This document shows positions 1-8,409 of a DNA stretch of 64,000 bases, in pieces; position 1 is the stretch's first letter; every line of letters starts with the position of its first letter. The position numbers were made by a program, and so were the translations under genes. Below the pieces are notes generated by a model, which did not search any database, was not told where the DNA came from, and saw nothing but the letters and a program-made list of their open reading frames with translations. The DNA comes from Albidovulum marisflavi (GTDB lineage: Bacteria > Pseudomonadota > Alphaproteobacteria > Rhodobacterales > Rhodobacteraceae), in the NCBI RefSeq assembly GCF_025751435.1, contig NZ_JAOWKY010000001.1:914001-978000 (forward strand). Reading direction: 5' to 3'.

Positions 1-222
1 CAGCGCCTTTTCGTCCGGCCGGATCAGGAACAGCGGCGTCTGGCCAAGCCTGCGATGGCAAGCCTCGGCGCGGTCGATGTCGGCATCGGTCCAGCCGTCC
101 GCCGCGGTGGCAGAGGACACGCGCTGCCCGCCGCCCTTCCCTTCGCGCACGGTGAACGCCCCCGCCTGATGGCGCGCGGCAGCGGGCCAGGTCGCGTCGG
201 TAAGGGCCAGGATGTCGGTCAC
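1..222 (-). CDS. GNAT-family N-acetyltransferase (N-terminal part, cut by window edge)
   Basis: The reading frame starts with GTG at 222 and runs off the left edge, so only about 74 residues are visible. They include a basic GKGGGQRVS segment followed by an acidic helix and GQTPLFLIRPDEKAL. This arrangement is typical of small acetyltransferases found beside CinA-type genes in Rhodobacteraceae, but the acetyl-CoA-binding motif lies outside the window, so the family call comes from resemblance and context. The GTG overlaps the TGA of the upstream CinA-like gene (GTGA), implying translational coupling and a shared transcript. Substrate unknown. Confidence 0.6.
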   Translation of the reverse strand, partial: MTDILALTDATWPAAARHQAGAFTVREGKGGGQRVSSATAADGWTDADIDRAEACHRRLGQTPLFLIRPDEKAL

Positions 223-950
223 CGCGCCTCCTTCGGAAACAGCGTCGACAGCCGGGTCATCGCGGCGTCGATCTGCCTGGCCTCGGTGCCGCGGATCACG
301 ATGTTGGTGCCATAGGCCCCGTTCTGGATGAAGGGGTAGGAGCCGATAGACAGATCGGGAAATTCAGCTGCCAGACCCGCCAGGCCTTCGGCGATCACGC
401 CCTCGCCCTGGTCGATGCGCAGCGTCTGGCTGAGCACCGGCCGGCCGCCGGTCAGGCGCGGCAGCACCGAGGCGACCATTGCCTGGAAAATGCTGGGAAC
501 CCCGGCCAGGACATGAACGTTGCCGATGGAAAAGCCGGGGGCCGCGGAGATCGGGTTTTCGATCAGAACCGCGTCCGCCGGGATTCGCGCCATGCGCAGG
601 CGAGCGGCATTGAACTCCAGCCCGCTGGCTGCGTAATGCGCGGCCAGAAGCGCCCGTGCGTCTTCGCGCACGTCAAGCGGCACGCCAAGGGCATGGGCCA
701 CGGCGTCGGCGGTGATATCGTCATGCGTCGGGCCGATCCCGCCCGAGGTGAACACATGGGTATAGGTTCCGCGCAGGGTGTTCAGAGCGTTCGCGATGGC
801 TGCCACCTCGTCGGCGACGATGCGGATTTCCTTCAGGTCGATGCCCACGCGCGTCAGTTCGCCCGCCAGGAAATGCGCATTGCCCTCGCGCGTGCGGCCG
901 GACAGGATCTCGTCCCCGATGATCAGGATCGCGGCTGTCGGGTTGGTCAT
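219..950 (-). CDS. Competence/damage-inducible CinA-type molybdopterin-binding domain protein
   Basis: This 243-residue protein has the MoaB/Mog fold typical of the CinA N-terminal domain: AAILIIGDEILSGRTREGN at the start and the conserved TSGGIGPTHDDIT loop around residue 70. In CinA the family is linked to molybdopterin-type ligand binding and NAD-derivative (pyrophosphatase/deamidase) chemistry. The C-terminal deamidase domain of full CinA is absent, so this is the short form common in alphaproteobacteria. The ATG at 950 has a GGAGG ribosome site just upstream. It overlaps the downstream acetyltransferase and is divergent from map. Exact reaction uncertain. Confidence 0.85.
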   Translation of the reverse strand: MTNPTAAILIIGDEILSGRTREGNAHFLAGELTRVGIDLKEIRIVADEVAAIANALNTLRGTYTHVFTSGGIGPTHDDITADAVAHALGVPLDVREDARALLAAHYAASGLEFNAARLRMARIPADAVLIENPISAAPGFSIGNVHVLAGVPSIFQAMVASVLPRLTGGRPVLSQTLRIDQGEGVIAEGLAGLAAEFPDLSIGSYPFIQNGAYGTNIVIRGTEARQIDAAMTRLSTLFPKEAR

Positions 951-1075
951 GGGATCCTCCTTGAGGCGGTGCGGAACCGGTATAGGCGGGTGCAGGACGC
1001 CGGAAAAGGGCTGGCTCTGGCCAAGGGTGCATTTCTTTACTATCTAGAGCCCGAAATAAAGAGAGGGGAAAGCCG

Positions 1076-1882
1076 TTGGATGACCCGCGCGGCCGCATGA
1101 CGAAGGATGGCATCAGGATCCATGAAGCGGCGGATTTCGCCGGGATGCACGCGGCAGGCAAGCTTGCGGCGGAGATCCTGGACGAGGTCGCGCCGATGGT
1201 CGCGCCCGGCGTCACCACCGGGGAACTGGACGACTACATCCGAACGAGGATCGAAGGTTCCGGCGCCAAATCGGCCACCATCGGCTATCGCGGCTATGCG
1301 CATGCCTCGTGCATCAGCGTGAACCATGTCGTCTGCCACGGCATTCCGGGTCCGAAGGTGCTTAAGGATGGCGACATCCTGAACATCGACGTCACCGTGA
1401 TCGTGGACGGGTGGTTCGGCGACACCAGCCGGATGTACGTCGCCGGGTCGCTGAGCCGCAAGGCGGAGCGGCTGATCCAGGTCACCCATGACGCGCTGAT
1501 GAAGGGGATCGACGCCGTTCGTCCGGGCGCGACATTCGGCGACATCGGTCACGCGATCCAGAACTACGTCGAGGCGCAGAGGATGAGCGTGGTGCGCGAC
1601 TTCTGCGGGCACGGGTTGGGGCGGGTGTTCCACGCCCCGCCGAATGTCCTGCATTACGGCCGCCCCGGCTCGGGTCCGCGGCTTGAGGAGGGTATGTTCT
1701 TCACGATCGAGCCGATGGTGAACCTCGGACGGCCCGAAACCAAGGTTCTGGCCGACGACTGGACGGCCGTGACGCGGGACAAGTCGCTGTCGGCGCAGTT
1801 CGAACATTCCGTGGGCGTAACCGCCGACGGCTGCGACATCTTCACGCTGTCCCCGGCAGGAATTTTCCACCCCACCTGGTGA
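1076..1882 (+). CDS. map: Type I methionine aminopeptidase
   Basis: Removes the initiator methionine from nascent proteins in the cytoplasm. The 268-residue product shows the pita-bread fold motifs in order: SVNHVVCHGIP, the metal-binding LNIDVTVIVDGWFGDTSRMY (two Asp), FCGHGLGRVFH (His), FTIEPMVNLG (Glu) and the final Glu in QFEHSVGVT. A TTG start at 1076 is preferred because GAGAGGGGAAAG sits a proper distance upstream; the ATG at 1097 would lie about 30 bases from that site. Acts after peptide deformylase, also encoded in this window near 42.8 kb. It converges with the HAD phosphatase gene downstream. Confidence 0.95.
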   Translation: MDDPRGRMTKDGIRIHEAADFAGMHAAGKLAAEILDEVAPMVAPGVTTGELDDYIRTRIEGSGAKSATIGYRGYAHASCISVNHVVCHGIPGPKVLKDGDILNIDVTVIVDGWFGDTSRMYVAGSLSRKAERLIQVTHDALMKGIDAVRPGATFGDIGHAIQNYVEAQRMSVVRDFCGHGLGRVFHAPPNVLHYGRPGSGPRLEEGMFFTIEPMVNLGRPETKVLADDWTAVTRDKSLSAQFEHSVGVTADGCDIFTLSPAGIFHPTW

Positions 1883-1922
1883 CGCCGCAGCGCCCTTGCG
1901 TAGCGTCGGCACAACGCCGAAA

Positions 1923-2570
1923 TCAAAGGCCGAGCAGCGCGGGCAGGTCCGTCATGCGATGGAACGGACGCGCGCCGACCGCCGCCAGCGCCGCGCCGTC
2001 GTCGTGGGGCGCGTAGCCCATACACGCCATCCCGGCGTCCAGCGCGGCGCGCGCGCCGGTCGCGCTGTCCTCGATCACGACGCAGCGCGCGGGTTCGGCC
2101 CGGAGCCGGTTTGCCGCGTGCAGATAAAGGTCGGGTGCCGGTTTCGGACGGGCGACATCCTCGCGCGAAAAGATGCGGCCCTGCAAACGCAGGTGCAGAG
2201 CCGGGTGCTGGCCCAGCGTGACGGCCATCTTGCGGTGCGGCCCGTTCGAACCCACTGCAAAGGGAATGCCAGCGGCATCCAGCGCATCGAACACCCCGAT
2301 GATCCCCTCGATCAGCGGGGTTCCCGCGGCAAGGGCCTCGAAGATTTCGGCATAGACATCGTCCACCCAGCCGTCGTGAATCCGCGCCCCGTGCGTGCGT
2401 GCGGCTTCCGCAACGCCCAGCATCGTCCCGCCGCGAAATAGCGCCCTGACTAAGTCCGGCTCCATTGGCAGACCGTTTCGGGTCAGGTTCGCGGCGATGA
2501 TCCGGTCGGTCAGTGGTTCGCTGTCGACGATGACCCCGTCGCAGTCGAACAGGACGGCGGCCGGTCTCAT
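1923..2570 (-). CDS. HAD-superfamily phosphatase (phosphoglycolate phosphatase-like)
   Basis: A 215-residue HAD subfamily IA hydrolase. Motif I is FDCDGVIVDSEP (residues 8-19, nucleophile Asp), motif II is VGSNGPHRK near residue 108, the conserved Lys is in RPKPAPDLYLHA, and motif IV is VIEDSATGARAALDAGM. Such enzymes dephosphorylate small sugar or glycolate phosphates; the substrate cannot be told from sequence. Its ATG overlaps the stop of rsmD (ATGA), making it the last gene of a four-gene minus-strand operon starting with the flavin reductase at 4995. Confidence 0.88.
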   Translation of the reverse strand: MRPAAVLFDCDGVIVDSEPLTDRIIAANLTRNGLPMEPDLVRALFRGGTMLGVAEAARTHGARIHDGWVDDVYAEIFEALAAGTPLIEGIIGVFDALDAAGIPFAVGSNGPHRKMAVTLGQHPALHLRLQGRIFSREDVARPKPAPDLYLHAANRLRAEPARCVVIEDSATGARAALDAGMACMGYAPHDDGAALAAVGARPFHRMTDLPALLGL

Positions 2571-3130
2571 GCCGGGGCCCTGAGGATCGTCACGACGGTG
2601 TCGCCATAGCGCCGCTGGTCAATCAATTCGAAATCCTGCGGCACATCGGGCGCGGCGCCCTCCTCCCAGACCACCAGCGCGCGCGGAACGAGCCAGCCGC
2701 CCGCCAGCGCCGAGGCGAGTGCGGCCTCGCCCAGTTTCTTGCCGTAGGGCGGATCAAGAAAGACAAGCCCGTAGCCCGGTCCTCGGTTGGGGCCCAGGCG
2801 CGTTGCGTCGCGTCGCCAGACATCGGTGACGCCCATGGCCTGCATCTTTTCGATGTTACGGCGCAGAAGCGCGCGCGCCGCGGCGCCGTCATCCACGAAG
2901 GCCACGCGCGCCGCCCCCCGAGACAATGCCTCAAGCCCCAACGCCCCCGTCCCGGCGAACAGGTCGAGAACCCGCGCGCCGGTGACCGGGTCGCCGCGTC
3001 CCGCGTTCAGAAGCAGGTTGAAGATCGCCTCGCGGACACGGTCGGTCGTGGGCCTGAGATGCGCGGCCTCGTCGCCCGCGCCCACTTCGGCCAGCTTCAG
3101 GCCCCTGCGGGAGCCCCCGATGATCCTCAT
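2567..3130 (-). CDS. rsmD: 16S rRNA (guanine-966-N2)-methyltransferase
   Basis: Methylates G966 of 16S rRNA during small-subunit assembly. The 187-residue protein begins MRIIGGSRRGLKL, the typical RsmD N-terminus, followed by RPTTDRVREAIFN, the SAM-binding VLDLFAGTGALGLEALSRGA and the catalytic motif FLDPPYGKKLG. The ATG at 3130 is chosen because GGAGAAG lies six bases upstream; a TTG 15 bases earlier would place the start inside that ribosome site. It sits 16 bases after a GST gene and overlaps the HAD gene. Confidence 0.93.
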   Translation of the reverse strand: MRIIGGSRRGLKLAEVGAGDEAAHLRPTTDRVREAIFNLLLNAGRGDPVTGARVLDLFAGTGALGLEALSRGAARVAFVDDGAAARALLRRNIEKMQAMGVTDVWRRDATRLGPNRGPGYGLVFLDPPYGKKLGEAALASALAGGWLVPRALVVWEEGAAPDVPQDFELIDQRRYGDTVVTILRAPA

Positions 3131-3146
3131 CGTCTGCTTCTCCAAC

Positions 3147-3776
3147 TCAATTCGGCCAGTCCCGCGGCGCAGTTGACGCGAAGCTTGGCCGCGCGGCCAT
3201 CCGCTCTACCATGATCTCGATGCCCTTGCGACCCCGCCAGGGGATCGGGCCGCGCGACTCGGTCCACAGCAAAAGGCACGCCAGCGCGACGTCGGCGAAA
3301 CCGATCCCGTCATCGCGAAAACCATTCGGTCCGATCCGCGCCTCGAGCCAGTCGAGCGTTGCGGAAATGCGCGCGCCAGCCCGTTCGTCAAGATCGAAGC
3401 CCAGCCGATTGGGGCCAGAGGCGGCAAGCCCGGCCCAGTTCCGGTAGCGCAAGGCGGCAATCTGATCGCCAAGCGACAGGACGACCGCAAGCAATTGCCG
3501 CTCTGAGAGACCGGGCAAGACATCGCGCAGGCCAGTCGGTGCGGAGGGCCCTGCCGCCTCACCAAGTGCCATGAGCGCGATCTCGGTCGGGAAAAGCGCC
3601 GTCCCGTCACGGACAAGCACCGGCGCCTGGCCAAGCGGGTTCAGACCGAAGAAGGCGGGGGAAGGTGGGAACTCCGATATCTCCACTTCCGTCATGTCGA
3701 GCGCAAGTTCGCGCGCGACCACGCGGATCATTCGTGCGAAGGGCGAGCCGTCGATGTAATGGCAAGTCAGGCCCAT
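3147..3776 (-). CDS. Glutathione S-transferase family protein
   Basis: A 209-residue GST-like protein. The N-terminal thioredoxin-like domain shows YIDGSPFARMIRVVARELAL and the cis-proline region NPLGQAPVLVRDG; a helical C-terminal domain with FADVALACLLLWTE follows. Members conjugate or reduce substrates with glutathione, but the specific substrate cannot be inferred. Its catalytic residue is probably the Ser in GSPFAR. It lies 13 bases downstream of the flavin reductase and 16 bases upstream of rsmD, so it is co-transcribed with both. Confidence 0.85.
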   Translation of the reverse strand: MGLTCHYIDGSPFARMIRVVARELALDMTEVEISEFPPSPAFFGLNPLGQAPVLVRDGTALFPTEIALMALGEAAGPSAPTGLRDVLPGLSERQLLAVVLSLGDQIAALRYRNWAGLAASGPNRLGFDLDERAGARISATLDWLEARIGPNGFRDDGIGFADVALACLLLWTESRGPIPWRGRKGIEIMVERMAARPSFASTAPRDWPN

Positions 3777-3789
3777 CGCATGTACCGGC

Positions 3790-4995
3790 TTACTTCAGCA
3801 GCGCCTTCAGGTCCGTCGCGGGATCGGCGACGGCTGCGGGATCGGGCGACCTGCCCATCTCGATCAGGCGCTTGCCGACCATGTAGGCGCGGCTGTCGTT
3901 CATGGCGTCCAGCGCCAGCAGCTTGTCGCCCTGATAGTACCAGAAGCTGACGCTTCCGTCCTGGCCCTGCCGCGTCACGATCCTGTCGTAGCCGGCGTTC
4001 AGACCGGCGATCTGCAGCTTGACGTCGTACTGATCCGACCAGAACCAGGGTTTGGCGACATAGGGCTTCTGCGCACCCAGCATGTTTTCGGCCACAAGTT
4101 CGGCCTGGTCGATGGCGTTGCCGACGCTTTCCAGCCGGATGCGTCCGCCACTATGCGGGAATGAGGCACAGTCGCCGGCGGCCCAGATCGCGGGATCCGA
4201 CGTGCGCCCGTGTTCGTCCGTCCTGATGCCGTTTTCGAGCGCGAGGCCAGCGGCCTCGGCCAGTTCGGTCGCCGGCGCAATGCCGACGCCGACGATCACG
4301 AAATCGACGGGAAGCTCGGTTCCGTCCGAGAGCCGCGCCGCCGTGACGCGGGTGTCGCCAAGCAGGCGTTCTAGCCCCGTGGCTTCAAGGACTTTTACCC
4401 CGTGTTCGCCATGCACCCTGCGGAACCAGGCCGAAGTTTCGGGCGCGGCCACGCGTTGCAGGATGCGGGGGGCCATTTCCACGAGCGTCACGTCAAGCCC
4501 GAGCTTGGACGCGACCGCGGCCGCCTCAAGCCCGATGTAGCCGCCGCCGATCACCAGCAGCCGGCGACCCGGCTGGAACTCTGGCGCCATCGCGTCTACG
4601 TCGGCAAGCGTGCGAACGGTATGGACGCCCTTGAGATCCCCGCCGATCGCGGCGGGCAGGCGGCGGGGAACGGACCCCGTCGTCAGCGCAAGCTGGTCAT
4701 AATCAACGGTCTCACCGTCCACCGTCAGGGTTCTTGCCGCGGGGTCGATCGCGGTGACCCTGGCGCCAAGCTTCAGGGTCACGCCCTGATCCTCCCAGAA
4801 CGAGGGCGCGCGCAGGTAGAGGCGCTCAAGTTCCATCTCGCCAAGCAGATAGCCCTTGGACAGCGGCGGTCGCTGGTAGGGCGGGGCGGGTTCCTCTCCG
4901 ATCATCGTGATCGCGCCCTGGTAGCCCAGGCTGCGGAGTTTCGCAGCCAGAGAGGCGCCGGCCTGGCCCGCGCCCACGATTACGATTCCCGACAT
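3790..4995 (-). CDS. FAD-dependent pyridine nucleotide-disulfide oxidoreductase (ferredoxin/rubredoxin reductase type)
   Basis: A 401-residue flavoprotein with an FAD-binding IVIVGAGQAGASLAAKLR at the N-terminus, PPYQRPPLSKGYL in the FAD domain, an NADH-binding LLVIGGGYIGLEAAAVASKLG in the middle, and the second FAD motif IWAAGDCASF. The C-terminal domain matches the reductase subunit of oxygenases and rubredoxin/ferredoxin reductases, which pass electrons from NADH to an iron-sulfur partner. No partner ferredoxin gene is nearby. The ATG at 4995 has GGAG eight bases upstream; a TTG two codons earlier is less likely. First gene of the operon with GST, rsmD and HAD. Confidence 0.88.
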   Translation of the reverse strand: MSGIVIVGAGQAGASLAAKLRSLGYQGAITMIGEEPAPPYQRPPLSKGYLLGEMELERLYLRAPSFWEDQGVTLKLGARVTAIDPAARTLTVDGETVDYDQLALTTGSVPRRLPAAIGGDLKGVHTVRTLADVDAMAPEFQPGRRLLVIGGGYIGLEAAAVASKLGLDVTLVEMAPRILQRVAAPETSAWFRRVHGEHGVKVLEATGLERLLGDTRVTAARLSDGTELPVDFVIVGVGIAPATELAEAAGLALENGIRTDEHGRTSDPAIWAAGDCASFPHSGGRIRLESVGNAIDQAELVAENMLGAQKPYVAKPWFWSDQYDVKLQIAGLNAGYDRIVTRQGQDGSVSFWYYQGDKLLALDAMNDSRAYMVGKRLIEMGRSPDPAAVADPATDLKALLK

Positions 4996-5073
4996 GCGCA
5001 ATTCTCCTCTGGTCCCTGCCGCGCGCGACCCTATATCGCTCGGTCAGTCAAACGCAACTCTTGGGAGATTCGC

Positions 5074-5559
5074 ATGGCAATCTCGGTCGGAACGCTGCTG
5101 CCCGAAGCGATGCTGCTGGAAATGGGTGCCGAAGGCCCCGCGATGGTCAGCTTGCGCGAACGTCTGAAAGGCCGCCGCGTCGTGATCTTCGGGCTTCCGG
5201 GGGCTTTCACCGGAATCTGCTCGACCTCGCATGTTCCAAGCTTCATCCGGACGCGCGATGGCTTTGCAGCCAAGGGCGTGGACGAGGTGATCTGCCTCGC
5301 GGTCAACGACCCCTTCGTCATGCAAGCCTGGGGTGAGGCGACGGGCGCGCAGGCGGCCGGGATCACGATGCTGGCCGACCCGGCCGGCGACTTCACTCGC
5401 GCCATCGGGATGATCTACAGCGCACCCGATCGTGGCCTGATCGACCGATCGAAGCGCTATGCGCTGATGGCCGAGAGCGGCGTGGTCAAGGTCTGGCATC
5501 CCGAACCCGATCGCGGTTGCAGCATTTCGGGCGGCGAGGCGCTGCTGGAGGCGATCTGA
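5074..5559 (+). CDS. Peroxiredoxin, Prx5 (AhpE/hybrid glutaredoxin) type, copy 1
   Basis: A 161-residue thiol peroxidase that reduces hydrogen peroxide or organic peroxides. The active site FGLPGAFTGICSTSHVPSF places the peroxidatic Cys at 49, and Cys149 near the C-terminus is the likely resolving residue as in atypical 2-Cys Prx5. The ATG at 5074 follows GGGAG; the open frame extends far upstream but only as antisense to the flavin reductase. It is followed 75 bases later by a close paralogue of the same length, and is divergent from the flavin reductase operon. Confidence 0.93.
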   Translation: MAISVGTLLPEAMLLEMGAEGPAMVSLRERLKGRRVVIFGLPGAFTGICSTSHVPSFIRTRDGFAAKGVDEVICLAVNDPFVMQAWGEATGAQAAGITMLADPAGDFTRAIGMIYSAPDRGLIDRSKRYALMAESGVVKVWHPEPDRGCSISGGEALLEAI

Positions 5560-5633
5560 ATTCCAAGCCGCTGGCGGTTCGCCATTGGCTGACCTATCTT
5601 CGGCATGCAGATCAACGCGCGGAGGCTACTTTT

Positions 5634-6119
5634 ATGACGATAGAGGTTGGCGGGCGTTTGCCCGAGGCAACATTTGTGAAAATGGGGGCCGAAGGGCCCG
5701 AGCTTGTGCAGCTTTCGGAGCTGACACAGGGGCGCAAGGTGGTGCTGTTTGCTCTACCGGGCGCATACACCGGCCCTTGCTCGACGATCCATGTCCCAAG
5801 CTTCGTGCGCACCGCGGACGCGTTTCGGGCGAAAGGCGTCGAGGACATCTATTGCGTTTCGGTCAACGACCCCTTCGTGCTCAAGGCCTGGGGCGAGGCG
5901 ACGGGCGGAACGGCCGCCGGCATCACCTTCCTGGGCGACGCAGGCGGCAGCTTCACCCGCGAGCTGAAAATGGACTTCACCGCGCCGCCGATCGGGCTGC
6001 ACGGCCGCTCGAACCGTTACGCGGTCGTGCTTGAGGACGGCGTCATCACCGCGGCCAATGTCGACAAACCCGGCGTTTGCGACATCTCGGTCGGCGAGGC
6101 GCTGTTGGAAAAGATCTGA
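5634..6119 (+). CDS. Peroxiredoxin, Prx5 type, copy 2
   Basis: Also 161 residues and colinear with the preceding gene: FALPGAYTGPCSTIHVPSF has the peroxidatic Cys at 49, and Cys149 (PGVCDISVGEALL) is the candidate resolving Cys. The two share the N-terminal pattern VGxxLPEA and the C-terminal GEALLE, so they are a tandem duplication, but they have diverged at many positions. GGAGG at 5621-5625 precedes the ATG at 5634. A strong rho-independent terminator follows immediately. Cytoplasmic peroxide defence is the likely role. Confidence 0.93.
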   Translation: MTIEVGGRLPEATFVKMGAEGPELVQLSELTQGRKVVLFALPGAYTGPCSTIHVPSFVRTADAFRAKGVEDIYCVSVNDPFVLKAWGEATGGTAAGITFLGDAGGSFTRELKMDFTAPPIGLHGRSNRYAVVLEDGVITAANVDKPGVCDISVGEALLEKI

Positions 6120-6121
6120 AG

Positions 6122-6144
6122 AAGGGGGCCTAGGCCCCCTTTTT
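6122..6144. terminator. Rho-independent terminator, probably bidirectional
   Basis: A perfect inverted repeat AAGGGGGC-CTAG-GCCCCCTT followed by a run of T on the plus strand and preceded by A/G sequence, so it also works for the minus strand. It ends the peroxiredoxin pair, and the TAG stop of the convergent phhB gene (6130-6132) lies inside the hairpin loop. Confidence 0.85.
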
Positions 6145-6498
6145 CGCATGCAACTCGCAAAGGCAGGTCACGGGTTCCGAATGATCCTGTTGCACGTCGG
6201 CTTGTCCCGCCAGCTTGTCCATGCGGCGCGCAAGTGTCAGGTCCAACCCGGACAGCCCGCCGCAATCGTGCGTCGTCAGGGTCACGTCCACCGTGTTGTA
6301 GATATTGGTCCATTCAGGGTGGTGGTTCAGCTTTTCGGCCACCAGCGCCGCGCGTGACATGAAGCCCCAGGCTTCGGAAAAGCTCTTGAACTTCCAAATC
6401 TTCCTGATCGCGTCACGGTCCGGCACTGCGCGCCAGCCGGTTTCCCCCAAAGCGGGAAGGTCGTCCGTGCGCTCTGCCTTCGTCAGCAGTTCTGCCAT
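6130..6498 (-). CDS. phhB: Pterin-4a-carbinolamine dehydratase
   Basis: A 122-residue protein with the hallmark KLNHHPEW motif and the following [24 protein letters not shown]. The enzyme dehydrates 4a-hydroxytetrahydrobiopterin during recycling of the pterin cofactor for aromatic amino acid hydroxylases; the family is also found where no hydroxylase is adjacent, as here. It is 5 bases downstream of a GST gene in the same direction. The C-terminus past ARRMDKLA is a little longer than in compact family members and its stop codon lies in a terminator hairpin. Confidence 0.9.
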   Translation of the reverse strand: MAELLTKAERTDDLPALGETGWRAVPDRDAIRKIWKFKSFSEAWGFMSRAALVAEKLNHHPEWTNIYNTVDVTLTTHDCGGLSGLDLTLARRMDKLAGQADVQQDHSEPVTCLCELHAKKGA

Positions 6499-6499
6499 C

Positions 6500-7114
6500 T
6501 CAGAGCTCCTTTTCCTTCATGGCGGCGTTGTCGGCCGCGTTCGCCCGCAGTAGCGCGGGGCGTTCCTTCAGCCGGTCCCAGTAATCGCTGAATGCCCGAC
6601 GTGGCTCGATGGTTCCGAATTGCAGCCCGTAGCCGATCTGGGACCCCGTCGCCACGTCAGCGGCGGAAAACCTTTCCCCCGCAAGGTAGGGCGTCTTGGC
6701 AAGCTGGCTTTCCAGCGCGGCGTAGGTTGTTTCAAGCGTCCCGAAACCCACCATCCCACGACGATCTTCGGGAACCGAGAAGTCCAGCGCCTTGGCGATG
6801 ATCGCGGCCTCAAGCGGCCCGGCGCCGAAGAACAGCCATCGGTAGTATGCGCTGCGGTCTTCCGGCATCAGGCCGGCGTCGGGGAAGGCATCCGCGAGAT
6901 AGGCGCAGATCGCCGCGTATTCGGTAACCACCCTGTCCCCGTGGACCAGGGCGGGGACCTTTCCCATCGGGTTGATGGCCAGGTATTCCGGGGCCTTCAT
7001 CTGTTCGCCGTAGTCAAGGTATCGCACCTGGTAGGGCTGGCCGATTTCCTCGAGCATCCAGCGCGCAATGCGTCCGCGCGACATCGGATTCGAATACAGG
7101 ATCAGGTCGGCCAT
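6500..7114 (-). CDS. Glutathione S-transferase family protein
   Basis: A 204-residue [28 protein letters not shown] forms the first strand and helix, [28 protein letters not shown] is the glutathione-binding cis-Pro and Glu/Ser-type region, and the helical domain has [15 protein letters not shown]. The ATG at 7114 follows GGAGGAAAGC; upstream in-frame starts are not supported by a ribosome site. Lies between the FemAB-like gene and phhB on the same strand. Substrate unknown. Confidence 0.88.
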   Translation of the reverse strand: MADLILYSNPMSRGRIARWMLEEIGQPYQVRYLDYGEQMKAPEYLAINPMGKVPALVHGDRVVTEYAAICAYLADAFPDAGLMPEDRSAYYRWLFFGAGPLEAAIIAKALDFSVPEDRRGMVGFGTLETTYAALESQLAKTPYLAGERFSAADVATGSQIGYGLQFGTIEPRRAFSDYWDRLKERPALLRANAADNAAMKEKEL

Positions 7115-7186
7115 GCTTTCCTCCGGCAATAGACACGCGTGGATTGTTCCGCCGGAGCAGAAAAACATCAATGGGGGAGGTCGGGG

Positions 7187-8365
7187 TCAGGGGCCCTTGC
7201 GGAAGGGGCCGTAGTCGGTCAGCACTTCGATCTCTTGCCCGATCGCGGCGCGTTCGGCCCGAAGATAGCGCGCGACCGCGTCGCGGAACGACGGTTCCGC
7301 GATCCAGTGCAGCGAGTGAATCTCCGACGGCAGGTAGCCGCGTGACAGCTTGTGTTCGCCCTGCGCGCCGGCTTCGACCCTGGACATGCCCCGCTCGATC
7401 GCGAAGTCGATCGCCTGATAGTAGCAGCATTCGAAATGCAGGCAGGCGTGATCCTCCAGCGCGCCCCAGTAGCGACCGAACAGCGTGTCGCGTCCGATGA
7501 AGTTCAGCGCACCCGCCACGGGGCGCCCCCCGCGCTCGGCAAGAACCAGAAGCACATCGTCGCGCATGGTTTCGTGCACTTCGTCGAAGAAGGGTCGCGT
7601 CAGGTAGGGGCGGCCCCACTTTCGACTGCCGGTGTCCTGGTAAAAGGCCCAGAACGCGTCCCAGTGTTCGGGCCGGATCTCATCCCCCGTGATGCGCCTG
7701 ATGGTGCCGCCAAAGGCCTGCGCGACCTCCCGTTCCTTCCGGATCGCCTTGCGCTTGCGCGAAGTGAGCGCGGCGAGGAAGTCCGAAAAATCGCCATAGC
7801 CGTCGTTTTCCCAGTGATATTGCTGCGTGACGCGGTGCAGAAGGCCCATCGACGCGCCTGCCTCGGCCTCTTCCGCCGTGCAGAAAGTGGCGTGAAGGGA
7901 CGACAGGCCCGCTTCCGCGGCGACGCGGACGGTGGCTTCGATCAGGGCCGCGCGGCCCGCGCCCTCCCACCCGGGCAGGGTCAGGAAGCGCCGGCCAGTC
8001 GCGGGCGTGAAAGGAACCGCGATCTGCAGCTTGGGGTAGTAGCGCCCGCCCGCGCGCTCCAGCGCGTCAGCCCAGCCGTGGTCGAAGATGTATTCGCCCT
8101 GGCTGTGCGACTTGACGAACAGGGGAGCGACGGCGATGGCCTGACCCTGCGATCGGGCCACAAGCGGGCGCGGATCCCAGCCGGTGCCCGAACCGACCGA
8201 GCCGGAGCGTTCCAGCGCGGAAAGGAAACGGTGCGTGGTAAAGGGATCGACCGGGCGGCCACGGCCGGCCTCCGGGCAGGCGCAGGCGTCCCACTCCGCC
8301 GCGTCGATGGCTGAAAAGCCCGGCAGCAGGGAAACCTCGATCTCGGTACCGGATCCGTCGGGCAA
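7187..8365 (-). CDS. FemAB-like / GNAT-fold protein of the DUF482 (peptidogalycan biosynthesis) type
   Basis: About 392 residues. Recognisable blocks are the N-terminal SAIDAAEWDAC, the central YHWENDGYGDFSDFLAALTSRKRKAIRKER, AFYQDTGSRKWGRPYLTR, and the late FECCYYQAIDFAIERGMSRVEAGAQGEHKLSRGYLP. This pattern belongs to a family of duplicated GNAT-fold proteins annotated as peptidogalycan biosynthesis proteins; the substrate is not established. I choose the TTG at 8365, because AGGAGG lies five bases upstream. Upstream in-frame codons read as low-complexity Arg/Pro sequence. It follows the glycerophosphodiesterase gene by 44 bases. Confidence 0.8.
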   Translation of the reverse strand: MPDGSGTEIEVSLLPGFSAIDAAEWDACACPEAGRGRPVDPFTTHRFLSALERSGSVGSGTGWDPRPLVARSQGQAIAVAPLFVKSHSQGEYIFDHGWADALERAGGRYYPKLQIAVPFTPATGRRFLTLPGWEGAGRAALIEATVRVAAEAGLSSLHATFCTAEEAEAGASMGLLHRVTQQYHWENDGYGDFSDFLAALTSRKRKAIRKEREVAQAFGGTIRRITGDEIRPEHWDAFWAFYQDTGSRKWGRPYLTRPFFDEVHETMRDDVLLVLAERGGRPVAGALNFIGRDTLFGRYWGALEDHACLHFECCYYQAIDFAIERGMSRVEAGAQGEHKLSRGYLPSEIHSLHWIAEPSFRDAVARYLRAERAAIGQEIEVLTDYGPFRKGP

Positions 8366-8409
8366 GGCAGCCTCCTTTCCCTGAAAAGGTGGGGTCTGCG
8401 GGGGCGGCG

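Noticed and set aside
4402-5073. An in-frame 224-codon N-terminal extension of the first peroxiredoxin
   Set aside because: It is antisense to the flavin reductase gene, and the peroxiredoxin has its own ribosome site and family-length start at 5074.
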